Assembly (NCBI RefSeq): GCF_018135625.1
Contig: NZ_CP073078.1
Coordinates: 2,884,501 to 2,948,500 of the forward strand
Origin: Phenylobacterium montanum
Lineage (GTDB): Bacteria; Pseudomonadota; Alphaproteobacteria; Caulobacterales; Caulobacteraceae
Direction of reading: 5' to 3'
DNA: 64,000 nucleotides
Made by a program: the position numbers and the translations under genes. Shown in pieces: positions 18,359-27,388 of this stretch. The notes under the pieces were generated by a model, which had not been told where the DNA came from, ran no database searches, and saw only the letters and a list, made by a program, of their open reading frames with translations. Every line of letters begins with the position of its first letter. Within the stretch, counting starts at the first letter, position 1.

Positions 18359-18889
18359 ATGGCCAAGCTCTTCGTCGGGATGAACCAGTCCCTGGACGGC
18401 TATGTCGACCATCAGGAATTCACGCCGGACACCCCGCTGTTTCGCCACTTCTGCGATCTGGTGCGCGGCTTGGCCGGCAGCGTCTACGGCCGGCGCCTGT
18501 ACGAGGTGATGCGGTATTGGGACGAGGACCGCCCCGAGTGGGGGGCGGACGAACGCGACTTCGCGGCGGCATGGCGGGGGCATCCGAAGTGGGTCGTGTC
18601 GCGTACGTTGAAGTCTGTCGGCCCCAACGCCACACTGGTCGCGGCTGACGTCGAGGCGGTGATCCGTAGGCTGAAGGCTGAGCTCGTCGGGGAGATTGAA
18701 GTCGGCGGGCCCGACCTGGCGCATAGCCTGGGCGAGCTTGGTCTCATCGACGAGTACCGCCTCTACCTCCGCCCAGTCGTGCTGGGTCGCGGCAAGCCCT
18801 TCTTCGCCGGCGCCCGGCCGCCGTTACGCCTTGTAGCCAACGATCTGGTCGGCGAGGACGCAATCAGACTGACCTACGTTCCCGTCTGA
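18359..18889 (+). CDS. Dihydrofolate reductase-family protein (RibD C-terminal type)
   Basis: A 176-aa protein of the DHFR-like RibD C-terminal family (YwjB/YyaP type). It starts MAKLFVGMNQSLDGYV, the usual first strand of this family, and has GSVYGRRLYEVM and the nucleotide-binding GEIEVGGPDLAHSL segment, plus PVVLGRGKPFF near the end. GGAG precedes ATG 18359. It is probably an NADPH-dependent reductase of unknown substrate, not the folate enzyme. It is followed by a VOC-family gene, a common pairing among small detoxification genes. Confidence 0.85.
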   Translation: MAKLFVGMNQSLDGYVDHQEFTPDTPLFRHFCDLVRGLAGSVYGRRLYEVMRYWDEDRPEWGADERDFAAAWRGHPKWVVSRTLKSVGPNATLVAADVEAVIRRLKAELVGEIEVGGPDLAHSLGELGLIDEYRLYLRPVVLGRGKPFFAGARPPLRLVANDLVGEDAIRLTYVPV

Positions 18890-18938
18890 TCGCGCACCGC
18901 GCCGATGACTTGTTCATGTCCGCAGTAGGAATGCGCCC

Positions 18939-19304
18939 ATGCCTGGTTGGTACTCGAGGCCCGTCCTGGCCGTTCGGCACACACCCCTTGCGCTAGAGTT
19001 CTACAAAGAGAAGCTCGGCTTCCAAGAGGACTGGCGCCATGAGGAAGAGGGGCGCCTCCGGATCGTCCAGGTCTCGCGTGCCGGATGCGAGTTGATCCTT
19101 TCCGACCAGTGGCCTGAGGACGCAGGCTGGGGGCGGATATTTATTTCTCTCGACGCCGAAGATTTTGATTTTCTCGTTGCAGACTTGCTCGCGCGAGGCG
19201 TCCGGTTGCAGGCTGGCTATTGGGGCTACGATCTGACGGTCGTGAAGGACCCCGACGGGAACAGTCTCTGGTTCCCGCACCCCTCCAGCCCGATCAAAGG
19301 GTAG
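18939..19304 (+). CDS. VOC-family protein (glyoxalase/bleomycin-resistance fold)
   Basis: A 121-aa single VOC-fold protein. The first beta-alpha unit is VRHTPLALEFYKEKLGF and the final strand is KDPDGNSLWFPHP, both typical of the family. Members bind a metal and small ligands and act as isomerases, dioxygenases or antibiotic-sequestering proteins; this one has the size and ends of bleomycin-resistance-like members. AGGA precedes the ATG. The base composition is slightly lower in GC than the neighbours. Confidence 0.82.
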   Translation: MPGWYSRPVLAVRHTPLALEFYKEKLGFQEDWRHEEEGRLRIVQVSRAGCELILSDQWPEDAGWGRIFISLDAEDFDFLVADLLARGVRLQAGYWGYDLTVVKDPDGNSLWFPHPSSPIKG

Positions 19305-19328
19305 GTCTGCAAATGAGGGCAAACGGCC

Positions 19329-19853
19329 CTACCCCGCCGCCGCCGCCACCACCGAAATATCGACCATGATCTCGGCCGAGATTTCCTCCAGGGCGGCCTG
19401 GACCCGGGCTGCGTCCAACTCGGGCGGAAGGCGCAGGCGGGCGTCCATGTGGAACAGGGCGGCGCCCGAGTGGGGCTCGGGGGCGATCCAGGTCTTGAAG
19501 GCCTCGATATTGGCGCCGAGGTCGCTGAGGGCCGCAGTCACCTGGTTGACGATCCCCGGCCGGTCCTGACCCACCAGGCCGAACTGCAGGGTCTCGCCCG
19601 CCGAACCGTCCGCCTCGGCGGCGGGGGCGATGCGAACCTCGAGCCCTTCGGCGTCCACCGCGCCCGCGGCGGCGCGCAGGGCCTCGACGCGGTCGGCCGC
19701 CAGCTCGACCAGCACCGAGCCGACATAGAGCCCGCCCAGCCGGCTGAGATGGCTCTCCAGCCAGTTGCCGCCCGCCGAGAGCACGGCGGCCGCGAGCGCC
19801 TTGGTAAGTCCGGGCCGGTCGCTGCCGACCACGCTCAAGACCATCAACGCCAT
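19329..19853 (-). CDS. ACT-domain regulatory protein (GcvR-like)
   Basis: A 174-aa protein made of two ACT domains. Each has the characteristic start: VVGSDRPGLTKALA at about residue 8 and LVGQDRPGIVNQVT at about residue 95. This architecture matches GcvR, the accessory repressor of the glycine cleavage system, and related amino-acid sensing proteins. GGGAGAGG precedes ATG 19853. No glycine-cleavage gene is nearby, so the regulated pathway is unknown. Confidence 0.78.
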   Translation of the reverse strand: MALMVLSVVGSDRPGLTKALAAAVLSAGGNWLESHLSRLGGLYVGSVLVELAADRVEALRAAAGAVDAEGLEVRIAPAAEADGSAGETLQFGLVGQDRPGIVNQVTAALSDLGANIEAFKTWIAPEPHSGAALFHMDARLRLPPELDAARVQAALEEISAEIMVDISVVAAAAG

Positions 19854-19903
19854 GGGCGCCTCTCCCAGTGTGGCTAGACGCCCCACTGTTAGTACAGGAC
19901 GGC

Positions 19904-21616
19904 TCAGGCCGCCATGCCGCCCTGGGTGAGCGCCCGTACGCGGTCGACCAGATCGGGGTACTGGGCCAGGGCCTCGCGGGCCTCAGGCAGGCGGATCAGC
20001 CGCCCCGCTTCGCCACGGGCGCGATCGGCGGCGGGACCGAAGGGAGCGGCCTCGCCCGAGCCCAGGCGCAGCAGCACGTTCAGCCGGCCGGCGAGCGGCA
20101 GGTTGGCGCGGGCGATAGTGGCGGTGACCTTGCAGTCCGCTTCGATGGCGCCGCCGACCTCGCCGATCTTGGCGGCGATCGGGCCGCTATCCTCGCGCAC
20201 CATGCCGGCGCCCATGACCCGGCGCTGCAGGTCCGCCAGGGCGGCCAGGCGCGTGGTCGGGGCCTCGGCGGACTGGCGCAGCTCGGTCTCGAAGCGCAAG
20301 GAGGCGACGTTGCCGGCGATCCAGCGGTTGGCCTGGCGCTTGTTGGCCGCGCCGGCGACATTCTCGGCGAGCCACAGCAGGCCCTGGATTTCCTCGATCG
20401 CCGAGCGCTTGGTCTCGCCCAGGAACGCCTCGACAAAGTCGCTGCGCACCAGCAACTGCGAACGGGCGACGAAGGCCTCCTGCACTTCTTCCGGGGTCAG
20501 GAGTTTGCCCGCCGCCGCAGTCAGGGTCATGGCCAGGGCGCGCAGAAGCTCTATCTCCGAGGTGGCGTCGGTGGGGCGCAGGCGCCGCGGGCCGGTCAGT
20601 TCGGCCATCACCCGGCGGAGAATGGCCTTGCGCACGCCTTCGAAATGCGAGCCCTCGAGCCAGTTGGCGAGGCGGGCGGCCGGGCCTTCCAGCGGCGGCA
20701 TCACCCGGGCCACGGTGGGCTCGATGCGGGTCAGGGCCTCGACCGCGTCGGCGGCCACCAAGCGGGTCATCGCCGCGATCATGCCGCCAAGGTCGAGGTC
20801 GCTCCCCAGCAGCTCGGCCATGCCGGCGCGGGTTCCAAGGATCTCGGCCAGGGGCTGTTCCAGCACCTGGAAGGCCAGCAGCCGCGCGGTCGGAGAGGAT
20901 GGCGCCGCGTCGGCAAGGTCGAGCAGGCGGTTGACCTTGTCGCTCCAACTGGTCGCGGGACCGATGTTCACGGCCACGGCGCCGCCCAGCAGGTAGTGGC
21001 GATCCGGATCGCCGGTCAGGCGCTCCGCGGTGCGATCGAAGCCTTCCTTGGCGATGTCGGGGAAGACGCCCTTGCGCCCGTCCTTCAGCACCCGGTCGAT
21101 GGTGGCCTGGGCCAGCTTCTGGAAGGCGCGGATCAGCTCGTGCACCGAGACGCCGCGCTCGGCGGCCTCGGGGATGGCCACCTTCTGGATGGCGTGCTGC
21201 AGGTCCATGCCTGCCGCATCCAGCTTTTCGGCCAGGTCGGCGCGATGCAGCAGTTCGAACGGCGTGGCCTTGTTGCGCGACAGGAAGCCTTCCAGCAGGC
21301 GGCCGATGCGGTCGCGGGCGTGCAGGCTGTAGAGGTCCTGGGGCGAGACGCAGAGGGGCTCGAGGTTCTCGCGCGGGGCCTTTTTCTTCTTCTGCTCGAC
21401 CTCGCCTTGGCTGAAGATCGAGATCGACTTGAACTCGCGGGTCTCGGCGTCCAGCGTCTCCTTGCTGACGCGCGCTCCCACCGCCTTGCCGGTCTTGAGC
21501 AGCTCCTCGGCCAGCTTCAGGGCCGCGGCGCGATCCTCGGTAGCCAACTCCAGCTTCCATGGATCGCCTGACTTGCGGCGGATGAAGACTTCGAAATGTA
21601 TCTGGTCGAGTTCCAT
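19904..21616 (-). CDS. Conserved alphaproteobacterial hypothetical protein (570 aa)
   Basis: I do not recognise a named family. The protein is soluble, largely helical and has no signal peptide. Residues 1-55 form a small alpha/beta start (FEVFIRRKSGDPWKLEL), followed by a lysine run (KKKK near residue 78), and then long amphipathic helices rich in Ala, Leu and Arg. It ends AQYPDLVDRVRALTQGG. It is divergent from chvI with 151 bp between the starts, so the two may share a regulatory region. Coding is supported by a GGGG ribosome site and the third-position GC pattern. Confidence 0.7.
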   Translation of the reverse strand: MELDQIHFEVFIRRKSGDPWKLELATEDRAAALKLAEELLKTGKAVGARVSKETLDAETREFKSISIFSQGEVEQKKKKAPRENLEPLCVSPQDLYSLHARDRIGRLLEGFLSRNKATPFELLHRADLAEKLDAAGMDLQHAIQKVAIPEAAERGVSVHELIRAFQKLAQATIDRVLKDGRKGVFPDIAKEGFDRTAERLTGDPDRHYLLGGAVAVNIGPATSWSDKVNRLLDLADAAPSSPTARLLAFQVLEQPLAEILGTRAGMAELLGSDLDLGGMIAAMTRLVAADAVEALTRIEPTVARVMPPLEGPAARLANWLEGSHFEGVRKAILRRVMAELTGPRRLRPTDATSEIELLRALAMTLTAAAGKLLTPEEVQEAFVARSQLLVRSDFVEAFLGETKRSAIEEIQGLLWLAENVAGAANKRQANRWIAGNVASLRFETELRQSAEAPTTRLAALADLQRRVMGAGMVREDSGPIAAKIGEVGGAIEADCKVTATIARANLPLAGRLNVLLRLGSGEAAPFGPAADRARGEAGRLIRLPEAREALAQYPDLVDRVRALTQGGMAA

Positions 21617-21767
21617 CGCCCCAATCCTTCTTGGTGAACGAGGCTAATCCTCGAGGACTTAAGACGGGGTTGAAGCGTTTTCGCCACAGTTTCGCCAGCC
21701 TGCGTTGCTCCAAGGCGGACGCGTGACTAGCTTGGGGCCTGCGGCCCTTCCCTTACGAGATCGAGCG

Positions 21768-22478
21768 ATGGCTAAGATTACTCTGGTCGATGACGACGAG
21801 AACATCGTCGCCTCCATTTCCCTGGCGCTGGAGAGCCATGGCCATAAGGTCAAGGCCTATCACGACGGCGCCTCGGGCCTGGCGGGACTGGAAAGCGACC
21901 CGCCTGACCTGGCCATCCTGGACGTGAAGATGCCGCGCATGGACGGGATGGAGGTGCTGCGCCGGCTGCGCCAGACCTCGGAAGTACCGGTGATCATTCT
22001 GACCTCGAAGGACGACGAGATCGACGAGATCCTGGGCTTCAACCTGGGCGCCGACGACTACATCCACAAGCCGTTCAGTCAGAGGCTGCTGATCGAGCGG
22101 GTCAAGGCGGTGCTGCGCCGGGCCGAACCTTCCGACTCCGAACCGACGGCTGCGAACGCGGCCGCGGCCGGCGCCAAGGCGATCAAGCGCGGTCGCCTGA
22201 CCCTGGACCCGGCGCGCCACGACTGTCTGTGGGACGAGAAGCCGGTCAAGCTGACCGTGACCGAGTTCCTGCTGCTGCAGTCTTTGGCCCAGCGCCCGGG
22301 CTTCGTCAAAAGCCGCGACAACCTGATGGACGCGGCCTATGACGATCAGGTCTATGTCGACGACCGCACCATCGACAGCCACATCAAGCGCATGCGGCGC
22401 AAGTTCCGCCAGGTCGACCCCGAATTCGACGCGATCGAAACCCTGTATGGCGTCGGCTACCGATACCGCGAGGCCTGA
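21768..22478 (+). CDS. chvI: Two-component response regulator ChvI
   Basis: An OmpR/PhoB-type regulator of 236 aa. The receiver domain has the acidic pocket VDDDEN and the phosphoacceptor D52 in [12 protein letters not shown]104 or thereabouts follows in the IHKPF loop. The C-terminal winged helix ends with the [12 protein letters not shown] signature. With ChvG it forms the acid/envelope-stress system of alphaproteobacteria, controlling exopolysaccharide and membrane genes. ATG 21768 fits the family N-terminus. Confidence 0.94.
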   Translation: MAKITLVDDDENIVASISLALESHGHKVKAYHDGASGLAGLESDPPDLAILDVKMPRMDGMEVLRRLRQTSEVPVIILTSKDDEIDEILGFNLGADDYIHKPFSQRLLIERVKAVLRRAEPSDSEPTAANAAAAGAKAIKRGRLTLDPARHDCLWDEKPVKLTVTEFLLLQSLAQRPGFVKSRDNLMDAAYDDQVYVDDRTIDSHIKRMRRKFRQVDPEFDAIETLYGVGYRYREA

Positions 22479-24063
22479 GGCGGCGGGCGTAGAGGCGCGG
22501 GCCAGGCCCTGGCGGGTCGCCGGCTCGCGGCTCGGCCGGCTGATCCTGGTGCTGAACCTTCTGGGCCTAGCGATCCTGATCGCTGGGGCCTTGGTGCTGA
22601 ACGAGACCCGCCAGGGCCTGATCAACGCCAAGATCGACAGCCTGTCGACCCAGGGCGAGTTCATCGCCAACGTGATCGAGAAGGCGGCCACCCAGGGCGA
22701 CCCCGAGCCTGCCCTGGACCCCGACCTGGCGCGCAAGACCATCGACCTCTTGTTCATCCCCAAGGCGCAGCGGGCGCGAGTGTTCGACGCGCACGGGGCT
22801 CTGGTGGCCGATAGCTATGTGCTGGGCGACCGGGTCGAGCTGAAGCCGCTGCCGCCGGTGCGCCGACCGGGCGAGGTGCGGCTGCAGGACCTGTTGCAGG
22901 ACAAGGACGCCCAGCCCCAGGCGATCGAGAAGGCTCGCCACGACCTGCAGGCCGAGGTCACGACCGCCCTGCACGGCCAGCAGGTGCGGCGCCTGCGCCG
23001 GGCGCAGAACGGCGACCGGGTGGTCTCGGTCTCGATCCCGATCCAGTACGTGCATGCGGTGTTGGGGGTGCTGACCCTGGAGTCGGGGGATGTGGACCAG
23101 ATCGTCGCCGCCCAGCGCCGGGCCCTGTTCCCCTTCATCGCCATCGCCATCGCCGTGACCCTGGCCTCGTCGCTGCTCCTCAGCCGGCTGGTGGCCGAGC
23201 CGGTTCTGCGCCTGGCCCGTGCCGCCGACCGGGTCACGGCGGCGCGAGCGCGGGCGATCTCCCTGCCCCGCGTCGCCCGGCGTGACGACGAGCTGGGCGA
23301 CCTGGCCCGCTCGCTGGAGACCATGACCTCGACCCTGTCCGAGCGGATGGACGCCATCGAGCGCTTCGCCGCCGACGTGGCGCACGAGATCCGAAATCCC
23401 CTCACCTCGATTCGTTCGGCGGTGGAGACTCTGGACCTGATCAGCGACCCTGCCGCGCGCGAGCGGCTGACCGGCATACTGAAGCAGGACGTGCAGCGGC
23501 TGGACCGGCTGATCACCGACATCTCCAACGCCTCGCGCCTGGACGCGGAGCTGTCGCGCGACGCCCCGCGGGTGCTGGACCTGGAGCGTCTGCTGTCAGA
23601 CATCGCCGGCCTTTACCAGCAGTCCGCCAGACCGGGCGAGCCGGCGGTGCGGTTCATCGGCCTGAGCGGGCTCGGCGCGGCCCAGGTGCTGGGCCGCGAA
23701 GGTCCCTTGAGCCAGGTGTTCCGCAACCTGATCGACAACGCCCGCTCCTTCTCGGTGCTGGACCCGGAGCACCCGGGCGAGGTGCGCGTACGGCTGGAGA
23801 AGAACGGCCGCGACATCAGCGCCACCGTGGAGGATGATGGACCCGGCATACCGCCGGAGAACCTGGAGACGGTGTTCGAGCGCTTCTATACCGCCCGGCC
23901 CAAGGGCGCGGCCTTTGGCGGCCACTCGGGCCTGGGCCTGTCCATCGCCCGCCAGATCATCAGCGCCCACGAAGGGACCATCCGCGCGGAGAACCGCACC
24001 GATGCTGACGGCAAGATCCTGGGCGCGCGTTTCGTGGTCGTGCTGCCGGAGCGTCGGCCATGA
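22447..24063 (+). CDS. chvG: Sensor histidine kinase ChvG
   Basis: A membrane histidine kinase of 538 aa and partner of ChvI. It has a first membrane helix at about residues 25-50, a periplasmic sensor region, a second helix near residue 225, a HAMP domain, a HisKA box with H313 in VAHEIRNP, and an ATPase domain with N-box NLIDNARSF and G-box [12 protein letters not shown]. The start ATG 22447 lies inside the end of chvI, a 32-bp overlap; I see no later ATG, GTG or TTG before the first membrane helix. In other alphaproteobacteria ChvG is held inactive by periplasmic ExoR; no exoR is in this window. Confidence 0.93.
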   Translation: MASATDTARPEAAGVEARARPWRVAGSRLGRLILVLNLLGLAILIAGALVLNETRQGLINAKIDSLSTQGEFIANVIEKAATQGDPEPALDPDLARKTIDLLFIPKAQRARVFDAHGALVADSYVLGDRVELKPLPPVRRPGEVRLQDLLQDKDAQPQAIEKARHDLQAEVTTALHGQQVRRLRRAQNGDRVVSVSIPIQYVHAVLGVLTLESGDVDQIVAAQRRALFPFIAIAIAVTLASSLLLSRLVAEPVLRLARAADRVTAARARAISLPRVARRDDELGDLARSLETMTSTLSERMDAIERFAADVAHEIRNPLTSIRSAVETLDLISDPAARERLTGILKQDVQRLDRLITDISNASRLDAELSRDAPRVLDLERLLSDIAGLYQQSARPGEPAVRFIGLSGLGAAQVLGREGPLSQVFRNLIDNARSFSVLDPEHPGEVRVRLEKNGRDISATVEDDGPGIPPENLETVFERFYTARPKGAAFGGHSGLGLSIARQIISAHEGTIRAENRTDADGKILGARFVVVLPERRP

Positions 24064-24494
24064 TGGCGCGCCATGCCGGGCTGATAGCGCGCTGGGACGC
24101 CGGGATCTGGCGCGGCGTGCTGCTGGAGGGCGAATCCGGGTCCGGCAAGAGCGACCTGATGCTGCGCGCCCTGGAGCGCGGCTGGGCCCTGGTGGCGGAC
24201 GACCGGGTGATGCTGTGGGAGAGCGGCGGGCGCGTCTATGGCCGCGCGCCGGACACCCTGGCGGGGCTGATGGAGATTCGCGGGCTGGATGTGGCGCCGA
24301 CGCCATACCGCAGTTTCGCCCGGATCGACCTTGTGGCGCGCTGCGTCGCCGCAGCCCTGGTCGAAAGGATGCCCGAACAGGCCCAGGTTTCGCTGCTGAA
24401 TCAAGCCATTCCAGCCCTGCCCCTGGTCGCGGTGGAGCCATCCGCTCCGGCCAAGCTCGCCCGGGCCTTGAGTCATCTTGGCCTGAAGCCTTAA
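24060..24494 (+). CDS. hprK: HPr kinase/phosphorylase, short alphaproteobacterial form
   Basis: A 144-aa protein equal to the C-terminal catalytic half of HPrK/P. The P-loop is GESGSGKSD at about residues 24-32 and VADDRVML follows. The N-terminal domain of Firmicutes enzymes is absent, as is usual in alphaproteobacteria. It phosphorylates a serine of HPr (ptsH, two genes downstream), linking the regulatory PTS to the ChvG-ChvI system. It overlaps chvG by ATGA. Confidence 0.9.
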   Translation: MMARHAGLIARWDAGIWRGVLLEGESGSGKSDLMLRALERGWALVADDRVMLWESGGRVYGRAPDTLAGLMEIRGLDVAPTPYRSFARIDLVARCVAAALVERMPEQAQVSLLNQAIPALPLVAVEPSAPAKLARALSHLGLKP

Positions 24495-24563
24495 CCGGCG
24501 TATCAAGCCGCGGCGCCGGCGAAGTCCGTCCGGTTGCGGGAGGGGTCCCGTGAGTCTTGCTGC

Positions 24564-24968
24564 ATGATTGGCCTGGTGATCGTCACGCATGGGCGGCTGG
24601 CCGAGGAATTCGTGTTCGCCATGGAGCATGTGGTCGGCCCGCAGTCCGGCGTCGTCGCCATCTGCATCGGGCCTGACGACGACATGGAGCAGCGCCGCCG
24701 CGACATCCTGCGCGCGGTGGGCGAGGTCGACACCGGCGACGGGGTGATCCTGCTGACCGATATGTTCGGCGGCACGCCCTCGAACCTGGCCATCTCGGTG
24801 ATGGACCAGACCCGGGCCGAGGTCATCGCCGGACTGAACCTGCCGATGCTGATCAAGCTGGCCAGCGTGCGCGCCCGCGAGGACCTGCCGACCAGCGTCG
24901 CCCACGCCCAGGAGGCCGGGCGCAAATATATCTCGGTCGCCTCCTACCTGCTCGCCGGCGAAAAGTGA
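24564..24968 (+). CDS. PTS EIIA component, mannose family
   Basis: A cytosolic phosphocarrier of 134 aa. It starts MIGLVIVTHG with the active-site His at residue 9, and has the DMFGGTPSNLA loop typical of EIIA-Man (ManX-type). No sugar permease (EIIC/EIID) is nearby, so in this setting the protein is regulatory rather than transport-linked, receiving phosphate from HPr. It lies between hprK and ptsH, the usual alphaproteobacterial order. Confidence 0.92.
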   Translation: MIGLVIVTHGRLAEEFVFAMEHVVGPQSGVVAICIGPDDDMEQRRRDILRAVGEVDTGDGVILLTDMFGGTPSNLAISVMDQTRAEVIAGLNLPMLIKLASVRAREDLPTSVAHAQEAGRKYISVASYLLAGEK

Positions 24969-24981
24969 TCTCCTGCACGCC

Positions 24982-25254
24982 ATGAAGGTCACGCGCACGG
25001 TCGAAATCTGCAACGAACGCGGGCTGCACGCCCGGGCCTCGGCCAAGTTCGTCAAGCTGGCCGGCGATTTCGACGCCGAGGTCAGCGTCAGCCGCGAGGG
25101 CCAGACGGTGGACGCGCGCTCGATCATGGGCCTGATGATGCTGGCCGCCGGCATCGGCTCGACCATCGAAATCAGCGCCGAGGGCCCGGAGGCCAAGGCC
25201 GCGATCCAGGCTCTGGGCGACCTGGTGGCCGCGCGGTTCGACGAAGAGCGCTAG
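24982..25254 (+). CDS. ptsH: Phosphocarrier protein HPr
   Basis: A 90-aa HPr protein. The phosphoacceptor is H16 in GLHARASAKF, and the regulatory serine segment is DARSIMGLMMLAAG. It accepts phosphate from EI and passes it to the EIIA just upstream; HprK can phosphorylate the serine. It is the last gene of the chvI-chvG-hprK-EIIA-ptsH run; EI (ptsP) is not in the window. Confidence 0.93.
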   Translation: MKVTRTVEICNERGLHARASAKFVKLAGDFDAEVSVSREGQTVDARSIMGLMMLAAGIGSTIEISAEGPEAKAAIQALGDLVAARFDEER

Positions 25255-25366
25255 ATCACGTCGAATTCGGATCGACTCGATCCGAATTCGAAAAACGTGA
25301 TCGATACTAAAAGTGAGAGCGGGTTGCGGGCGGAAAACCGCTTCGCACTTTTCCTCAACCCGCTCT
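25254..25366. repeat. Pair of palindromes after ptsH (REP-like intergenic repeat)
   Basis: Two hairpins fill the space between ptsH and the convergent lipoprotein gene. The first has perfect 14-bp arms (25262-25275 and 25277-25290) around one base, nested in GATCACG/CGTGATC (25254 and 25296). The second has 11-bp arms (25316-25326 and 25356-25366) enclosing GCGG/CCGC. The layout resembles REP/BIME-type repeats found between Caulobacterales genes and may also end transcription from both sides. The structure is seen; the repeat family is inferred. Confidence 0.6.
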
Positions 25367-25886
25367 AGATCTTCGGCCCCTTCAGCATTTTCGTGTCCCC
25401 TTCGAAGCCCACAAGCCGCCACGTTCCCTGCTCGTTGCGGAACACCAGGATGCAGGGGCTGTCCTTCTTCTTGGCGGCGCAGACGGTTGCGTCGTCGATG
25501 CGGCGCAAGCCAGAGGCGATGACGAAGGAATTGGGGATCGGGGTGTCGGCTGAGTAGCCGAAATACTCGGCCACGGCCCGGAACACGTCGGGCTGGATCA
25601 GGGCGTCGGAGACGGAATCCAGCAGCGGCCGGGCCAGGACTACGCCCAGCGCCGCGATCTCGCCGTCCCGGTCGCCGCGCTTGGCGGCCGAAGCCATCAG
25701 GCGGGCGCGAATCTGCTCTTTCAGCGCCGGGCGGTCGACGTGGGCGTTGAAGCCCTGCTTATCCCCGTCTCGGATCGCGATCAGGAAGGCGTGGATGTCG
25801 CCCGCCGCGTCGATCTTGGTGGTCTCGGCGCAACTGGCCAGGCCGAGGCCCAGCAGCGCAAGCAGGGAAAGACGCCAGGAACGCAT
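25365..25886 (-). CDS. Lipoprotein, DUF2939-like
   Basis: A 173-aa protein with a lipoprotein signal: basic MRSWR, a Leu-rich core and a lipobox-like GLASC ending at the acylated Cys near residue 19. The body (AGDIHAFLIAIRDGDKQGF then HVDRPALKEQIRARL) resembles DUF2939 proteins, a family of unknown function common in Caulobacterales. ATG 25886 is preferred over TTG 25904 because GGAG lies 7 bases upstream. The C-terminus carries two Cys (CAAKKKDSPC) that may form a disulfide in the periplasm. The stop codon falls within the downstream palindromic repeat. Confidence 0.75.
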   Translation of the reverse strand: MRSWRLSLLALLGLGLASCAETTKIDAAGDIHAFLIAIRDGDKQGFNAHVDRPALKEQIRARLMASAAKRGDRDGEIAALGVVLARPLLDSVSDALIQPDVFRAVAEYFGYSADTPIPNSFVIASGLRRIDDATVCAAKKKDSPCILVFRNEQGTWRLVGFEGDTKMLKGPKI

Positions 25887-25909
25887 ACCAAATCTCCGCA
25901 ACAACGACG

Positions 25910-26701
25910 CTACGCCCCCACCCTTTGCTTGAAGAACGCGATCACCCGCTCTTCGGCCATGCGGGTCGCCGAGCCGGGCTCGTCGGCCAGGTGGATGGTC
26001 AGCACGGAATGGGGGGCCATGCCCGTGCCCGGGCGGGCGTCTTCGGGTTCCAGCTCGATGGCCTCGAAGCGATCGCCGAAGGTTTGCTTCAAGGTCTCGA
26101 ACCGCTCTTCGGGCACGAAGGCGTCGCCCTTGAAGCGCAGGCCCATCAGGGTCAGATCCTCAGCCTCCAGGCGTTGCTTGGCGCAGGCGATCTCGGCCGG
26201 GCTGGCGTCGACCATGGCCCGCCCTTTCTTGCCGAACGGCAGCGAGGGCTGGGACAGCACAGGCGCGACCACCGAGGGCTCGGTCATCATGGCCAAGGCG
26301 AATCCGCCGGTGAAGCACATGCCCAGCGCCCCCACCCCCTTGCCGCCGCACTCGGCATGGGCGTGGCGCGCCAGGGCTCGCAGCCAATCGACGATCGGGC
26401 TCGACCTGCCGTTGGCCCAGACGTTGAATTCGCGGCGAATGCAGATCCCCTGCAGGATCTGGCCCATGGCGTAGGCCTTGGTGGGCGTGCGGCCATCCTC
26501 GCCGAACAGGCTGGGCAGATAGACCGTCATGCCGGCCGCCGCGACCCGGTCGGCGAAGCGGACCACCAGGGGGTGCAGGTTGGGCATTTCGTGGATGATG
26601 ATCACCGCCGGACCCTGGCCCTTGCGATAGACCGGGCGGATCCAGCGAGTGTCCTCGAACTCGTGGCGCTCGTAGCCCGCCAGGGCCTCTGGAATGTTCA
26701 T
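25910..26701 (-). CDS. Dienelactone hydrolase family protein
   Basis: A 263-aa alpha/beta hydrolase. The nucleophile is a cysteine in the elbow GMCFTGGFAL, which is the hallmark of dienelactone hydrolases (Cys-Asp-His triad). VIIIHEMPNLHP forms the usual early strand with the HE motif. GGAGGGG precedes the ATG. In aromatic degradation such enzymes open dienelactone to maleylacetate, but there is no catabolic cluster here, so a general carboxyl-ester hydrolase role is just as possible. Confidence 0.87.
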   Translation of the reverse strand: MNIPEALAGYERHEFEDTRWIRPVYRKGQGPAVIIIHEMPNLHPLVVRFADRVAAAGMTVYLPSLFGEDGRTPTKAYAMGQILQGICIRREFNVWANGRSSPIVDWLRALARHAHAECGGKGVGALGMCFTGGFALAMMTEPSVVAPVLSQPSLPFGKKGRAMVDASPAEIACAKQRLEAEDLTLMGLRFKGDAFVPEERFETLKQTFGDRFEAIELEPEDARPGTGMAPHSVLTIHLADEPGSATRMAEERVIAFFKQRVGA

Positions 26702-26766
26702 GTCCCCTCCGCCACCTTGCCGGCGCCGCGCGAGCTTAGCCGATGATCGAGGATTGTCGCGCCCGA

Positions 26767-27345
26767 TCAGTGCGGCGTACCCGTGATCACCGGTCCGCCG
26801 GCCAGGGTGTTGTTCGGCGCGTCATTATAGGGGTCGCTGCGGTCGGGCTGGGCCATGGGCGCCACCGGCAGGGCCCACTGGCCGTGGAAGGCGTAGTCCA
26901 GGGTCACGCACAGACGGCCCTTGCCGGTCTCGGGATCGAAGGCCACGGCGTGAACGCGCAGGTTCTCGCCATTGCGGATCGGGCCGAACGCCAGGAAGGC
27001 GCGCTCGGTGTGGCACAGGGCGCGCTTGAGCGCCTTGCCGTCGTTCTGGTCGGTGATCTCGTAGAGGTCGCGCTCGGGCGCCGGCCCCAGCACGGCCGCA
27101 AGCCCGCCGCGGCCCAGCACGGCGTCGGACACCGGCTTCACCTCGGCCGAGCCGATATCGTGGGTTTCGACCAGCTTGGTCACCCGGGTGGAGAACAGCG
27201 ACTTTTCGAACACGAAGGTCAGGCCGCCTTCGGTCATCTTCTGGGTGATCGGGGTGACCGAGTCGTAGGAATAGATCCGCGTGGCGGCCTGGGCGGCGAC
27301 CGGGGCCAGGAGAAGGGCGGCGGCGAGCAAAGCTTTGCGGGTCAT
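26767..27345 (-). CDS. Secreted protein of unknown function
   Basis: A 192-aa protein with a clean signal peptide (TRKALLAAALLLAPVAAQAA). I recognise no domain. The mature part contains ATRIYSYDSVTPITQKM and two Cys (ALCHTER and RLCVTLDY) that may pair. A second in-frame ATG at 27354 is closer to a GGGGCGG ribosome site and is an equally possible start. It ends with a Pro/Asp/Asn-rich tail. It lies 43 bp downstream of the polysaccharide flippase gene on the same strand. Confidence 0.7.
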   Translation of the reverse strand: MTRKALLAAALLLAPVAAQAATRIYSYDSVTPITQKMTEGGLTFVFEKSLFSTRVTKLVETHDIGSAEVKPVSDAVLGRGGLAAVLGPAPERDLYEITDQNDGKALKRALCHTERAFLAFGPIRNGENLRVHAVAFDPETGKGRLCVTLDYAFHGQWALPVAPMAQPDRSDPYNDAPNNTLAGGPVITGTPH

Positions 27346-27388
27346 GCGGCGCATTTCCGCCCCGATATCGGCCTTTTGATGGCCTTCC

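Noticed and set aside
19868-21571. Plus-strand frame of 567 codons opposite the 570-aa orphan
   Set aside because: The minus-strand frame has a start with ribosome site, balanced residues and helix periodicity; the plus-strand product is Gly/Gln/His-rich as usual for shadows.
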